From JBMYTN01 sp049604415 (lineage in GTDB: Bacteria > Pseudomonadota > Alphaproteobacteria > Rhodospirillales > Rhodospirillaceae): a stretch of DNA of 64,000 bases. Under the pieces are notes generated by a model that did not search any database, was not told the DNA's origin, and saw only the letters and a list, made by a program, of their open reading frames with translations. The stretch's first letter is position 1. The number at the start of each line of letters is the position of its first letter. Made by a program: the position numbers and the translations under genes. The stretch is from positions 62,001 through 126,000 of the forward strand of contig JBMYTN010000006.1 of the NCBI GenBank assembly GCA_049604415.1. The letters are read 5' to 3'. Positions 61,901 to 64,000 of the stretch are shown in pieces.

Positions 61901-62686
61901 CGCCTCTCCATGGAGCAGGGCGTGGTAATGGTTGAACGCCCCTTCCACATCGCCGAAATGCACCATTCTGCCTTTGTGCAGCAGCATGGCTTTGTTGCAC
62001 CAGCGACGGATGATGTTGTCATCATGGCTGGCAACAACGACGATCCCGGCGCTGGTCATGAAGCTTTCAAAGCGCTCTGAGGCCTTTTCCATAAAGGCCG
62101 CATCTCCGGCCCCAATGGCCTCATCCATGATCAGGATGTCCGGGCGCACGGAGGTCGCCATGCCGAAGGCCAGGCGCACCAGCATGCCTTGGGAATAGGT
62201 CCGGATCGGCATTTCCAGATATTCGCCCAGCTCGGTGAACTCGGCCATTTCCCGGATCAGGGAATCTGCTTCCTGCTCACGCAACCCCATCAGCAGGGCG
62301 CGGGTTTTCACCGCCGCCAGCCCGCTTGCATTGGGGTCATAGCCTTCCATCAGGTCGAACACCGGGGTCAAAGAGCCTTCGACGGTCAGATGGCCTCCGG
62401 TGGGTTCATAGATCCCGGCGAGCATTTTCAGCATGGTGCTTTTGCCCGCCCCATTATGGCCGATAATGCCCAGGCGGTCGCCATTGACCAGCTCGAAATT
62501 GATGTCATCCAGCGCCTTAATGACCACCCGGTTGCCGCCTTGCTTGGTGATGGTGCCACCAACCATTTTGGCTTGGCCGGAAAACACCGACTTCATCGGA
62601 TTGATCAGAACCGCATGCCGCAGGGAGCGGTTTTGGTCATAAATCGGGAAGTCGACGACGATGTCTTCAGCTTTGATATACGCCAT
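61898..62686 (-). CDS. ABC transporter ATP-binding protein, polysaccharide export (Wzt/KpsT class)
   Basis: 262 residues from ATG 62686. Walker A GHNGAGKSTMLK, a long Gly/Asp loop, signature YSQGMLVRLAF, Walker B ILIMDEAIGAGDAAF, and H-loop VASHDDNIIRRW, as in ATPases exporting O-antigen or capsule polysaccharide. Has the N-terminal extension of this class but no C-terminal carbohydrate-binding domain. TTG 62707 would overlap the permease end. Its stop lies inside REP copy 3. Confidence 0.9.
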   Translation of the reverse strand: MAYIKAEDIVVDFPIYDQNRSLRHAVLINPMKSVFSGQAKMVGGTITKQGGNRVVIKALDDINFELVNGDRLGIIGHNGAGKSTMLKMLAGIYEPTGGHLTVEGSLTPVFDLMEGYDPNASGLAAVKTRALLMGLREQEADSLIREMAEFTELGEYLEMPIRTYSQGMLVRLAFGMATSVRPDILIMDEAIGAGDAAFMEKASERFESFMTSAGIVVVASHDDNIIRRWCNKAMLLHKGRMVHFGDVEGAFNHYHALLHGEA

Positions 62687-62697
62687 GGGGGCGGCCT

Positions 62698-63522
62698 TCA
62701 GATCCAATAGGTGATGCGGGCGCGGAACTTGGAAAAGAACACCAAGGCCGCAAGCGAGCCGACCACCGCAGCAATGGTGCAGACCAGGTAGTTCAGCATG
62801 GAGGCCGGTTCACCCATCAAAGGCGAGCGCACGACTTCCATCAAATGGGTCAGCGGATTGAAGTTCAGGAAATAGGCATGCTCGCCCAACTGCTCCGGAT
62901 AATAAATCACCGGGGTCAGCCAGAAGGCGGCGTTGATCAGATTGGTCACAATCATCGGCACATCCCGGAAGCGGACCGCCAGGATCGCCAGGATGGTCAA
63001 CAGCCAAGTGCAATTGATCACCAGCAAGAAGATCCCAACCAGCAGCAGGGCCAAGCCGCTGAAAATATCCAGGGTGCCGCCAATGCCGGGCAAGGTGCCG
63101 TAAATCATCCCGATGACAATGTAGATCGGCGACACATGCAGCCAGATCACGATGGTTCGCCACATCGCCAGCAGCACATAGAGGAACCGGGGTCGGTTAT
63201 GCGAGGTCAGATGGCTGTGAGAACTGATAAAGATCATCACCGCTTCGGTGGCGACCGTGGTGATCAGGTTCCAAACCAGCAGGGAGGCGCTGAGATAGGG
63301 CAAATAGCGCGGCAGGGGCAGGTTGAACATGATCCCAACCAAGACCCCCATGGTCAGGATGGTCACCAGCATGCTGGCGGTGAGCCAGAACGGACCCAGG
63401 GTCGAGCGGCTGTAGCGTTGCTTCAGCTCCAGCATGGTCAGATGATGCCAGACGAACCATTGCTGAAAGGCGGCCTGGATGTCGCGCACCGCAAGGGTGA
63501 GGGATGACGGAGGCTGGGACAT
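62698..63522 (-). CDS. ABC-2-type permease, polysaccharide export (Wzm/KpsM class)
   Basis: 274 residues from ATG 63522 (GTG 63537 in frame). Six hydrophobic segments (SMLVTILTMGVLVGIMFNL, LLLVGIFLLVINCTWLLTIL and others) and the conserved loop ELKQRYSRSTLGPFWLT with the N-terminal amphipathic helix of Wzm/KpsM proteins. The 3' end lies just before the ATPase start (11 bases). The pair moves a lipid-linked glycan across the inner membrane; the biosynthetic genes are not in the window. Confidence 0.88.
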   Translation of the reverse strand: MSQPPSSLTLAVRDIQAAFQQWFVWHHLTMLELKQRYSRSTLGPFWLTASMLVTILTMGVLVGIMFNLPLPRYLPYLSASLLVWNLITTVATEAVMIFISSHSHLTSHNRPRFLYVLLAMWRTIVIWLHVSPIYIVIGMIYGTLPGIGGTLDIFSGLALLLVGIFLLVINCTWLLTILAILAVRFRDVPMIVTNLINAAFWLTPVIYYPEQLGEHAYFLNFNPLTHLMEVVRSPLMGEPASMLNYLVCTIAAVVGSLAALVFFSKFRARITYWI

Positions 63523-63873
63523 GAGAAACACGCTCACGCAGAAGAGACAGGAAAGTTCAGTTCTGTCCTCCTCGGACCATCCCGCAACGCTGTGCCAAGC
63601 GGTCCATTTTCGTTTTTATTTTGACAGCCAGGAGGGCGGGGGCTGTTGCCAAGGCTTCTGATCCTTCGGCTGGCGTGGAATAGCGCTCCGGCTGGGTGCG
63701 GTCAAGAGGCGCGGCAAAAACACGCCGCTTTGTTGTAATGCGGTGACCTTATTTGCGTTTGCTAATCAACCTTAGCTTCCCCAAGGCTCCAGTTTCGGAG
63801 TACCCTCTTTCGTCGATGGGTGTTTGAGGCGCACGGAGCCAAAATTAGAAGTGCGGGGAGTATCGTCGTTACA
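63523..63873. other. Intergenic region between divergent genes
   Basis: About 350 bases upstream of both the permease (minus) and the partial sensor gene (plus). No gene, RNA or clear palindrome is visible, only AT-rich patches near 63720-63770 where promoters may lie. Confidence 0.4.
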
Positions 63874-64000
63874 ATGAAGCGCATGATCGCAAACCATTTG
63901 GGCCAGCAGCGCTTTGTCCTGATCACGGCCGCCCTGTTGGTGGTCGGCTTCCTGGCCACCAGTCTGGCCAGTTATTTTGTCTCCGTGACCAAAGTGCGTG
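63874..64000 (+). CDS. N-terminal fragment of a membrane sensor protein (3' end outside window)
   Basis: Open frame from ATG 63874 (MKRMIANHLGQQRF...) to the window edge, 42 complete codons. Residues 14-38 are a transmembrane helix (FVLITAALLVVGFLATSLAS) followed by YFVSVTKVR, the usual start of an extracytoplasmic sensor loop. Reminiscent of sensor-domain diguanylate cyclases and histidine kinases, but the output domain is not visible. Divergent from the polysaccharide exporter. Confidence 0.5.
   Translation, partial: MKRMIANHLGQQRFVLITAALLVVGFLATSLASYFVSVTKVR

Overview
The window reads as chromosomal DNA of a GC-rich alphaproteobacterium, most likely a member of Rhodospirillales or a close relative. 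The evidence is the codon use, short translationally coupled operons, a Rickettsia/archaeal-type valyl-tRNA synthetase, PotABCD-type ABC transport, two DUF697 proteins and SPFH-domain proteins. I see no rRNA, tRNA, CRISPR array or complete insertion sequence. Species-level assignment is not possible from the sequence alone.

Region by region. 1-5374: right end of a biosynthetic cluster (PfaD-type trans-acting enoyl reductase, two cyclic-peptide-type ABC exporters, type II thioesterase), probably a PKS or PKS/NRPS locus whose synthases lie to the left of the window. 5502-12821: a signalling operon with a periplasmic binding protein, a giant membrane sensor ending in a SpoIIE/PP2C phosphatase, a SiaB-like kinase, a SiaC-like (DUF1987) phosphoprotein and a class III nucleotide cyclase. 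This is a SiaABCD-like partner switch with a cyclase where Pseudomonas has a diguanylate cyclase. 12876-14996: UvrD-like helicase with a ParE/RelE-like N-terminus. 15541-23167: a more AT-rich type III-like restriction-modification island with an unrecognised gene between res and mod and another after mod. 23273-36023: metabolic, transport and envelope genes, including diaminopropionate ammonia-lyase, an orphan TAXI binding protein, ParA plus DUF697, a four-gene sensor/MFS/binding-protein/GNAT operon, a second DUF697 gene and an SPFH protein. 36590-47344: two divergent polytopic membrane proteins, a radical SAM protein, trpS, uvrB, an aspartate aminotransferase gene and upp. 47572-52566: ABC importer of the spermidine/putrescine class with an Asp/Glu/hydantoin racemase. 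52563-54079: folD and a cyclodeaminase-like gene. 54198-58436: a compact lasso-peptide cluster. 58476-64000: HAD hydrolase, valS, a Wzm/Wzt-type polysaccharide exporter and the start of a membrane sensor.

The most notable locus is 54198-58436. A strong promoter (TTGACA-18-TATACA) precedes a 53-residue precursor whose leader has the W-S-K-P-x-L-x-V-L-D pattern and a Thr two residues before a predicted 16-residue core, GGTALDTSETAFTRAS, with Glu at ring position 9. It is followed by the asparagine-synthetase-like cyclase and a PqqD-like recognition protein, and preceded by an HprK-like kinase and a sulfotransferase. This predicts a paeninodin-like lasso peptide that may carry C-terminal phosphorylation and/or sulfation. 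The B2 leader peptidase is not in the window.

A 45-bp palindromic REP-like element occurs three times (36469, 39663, 61856), each time between convergent genes. A tandemly duplicated hairpin block lies at 36048-36192.
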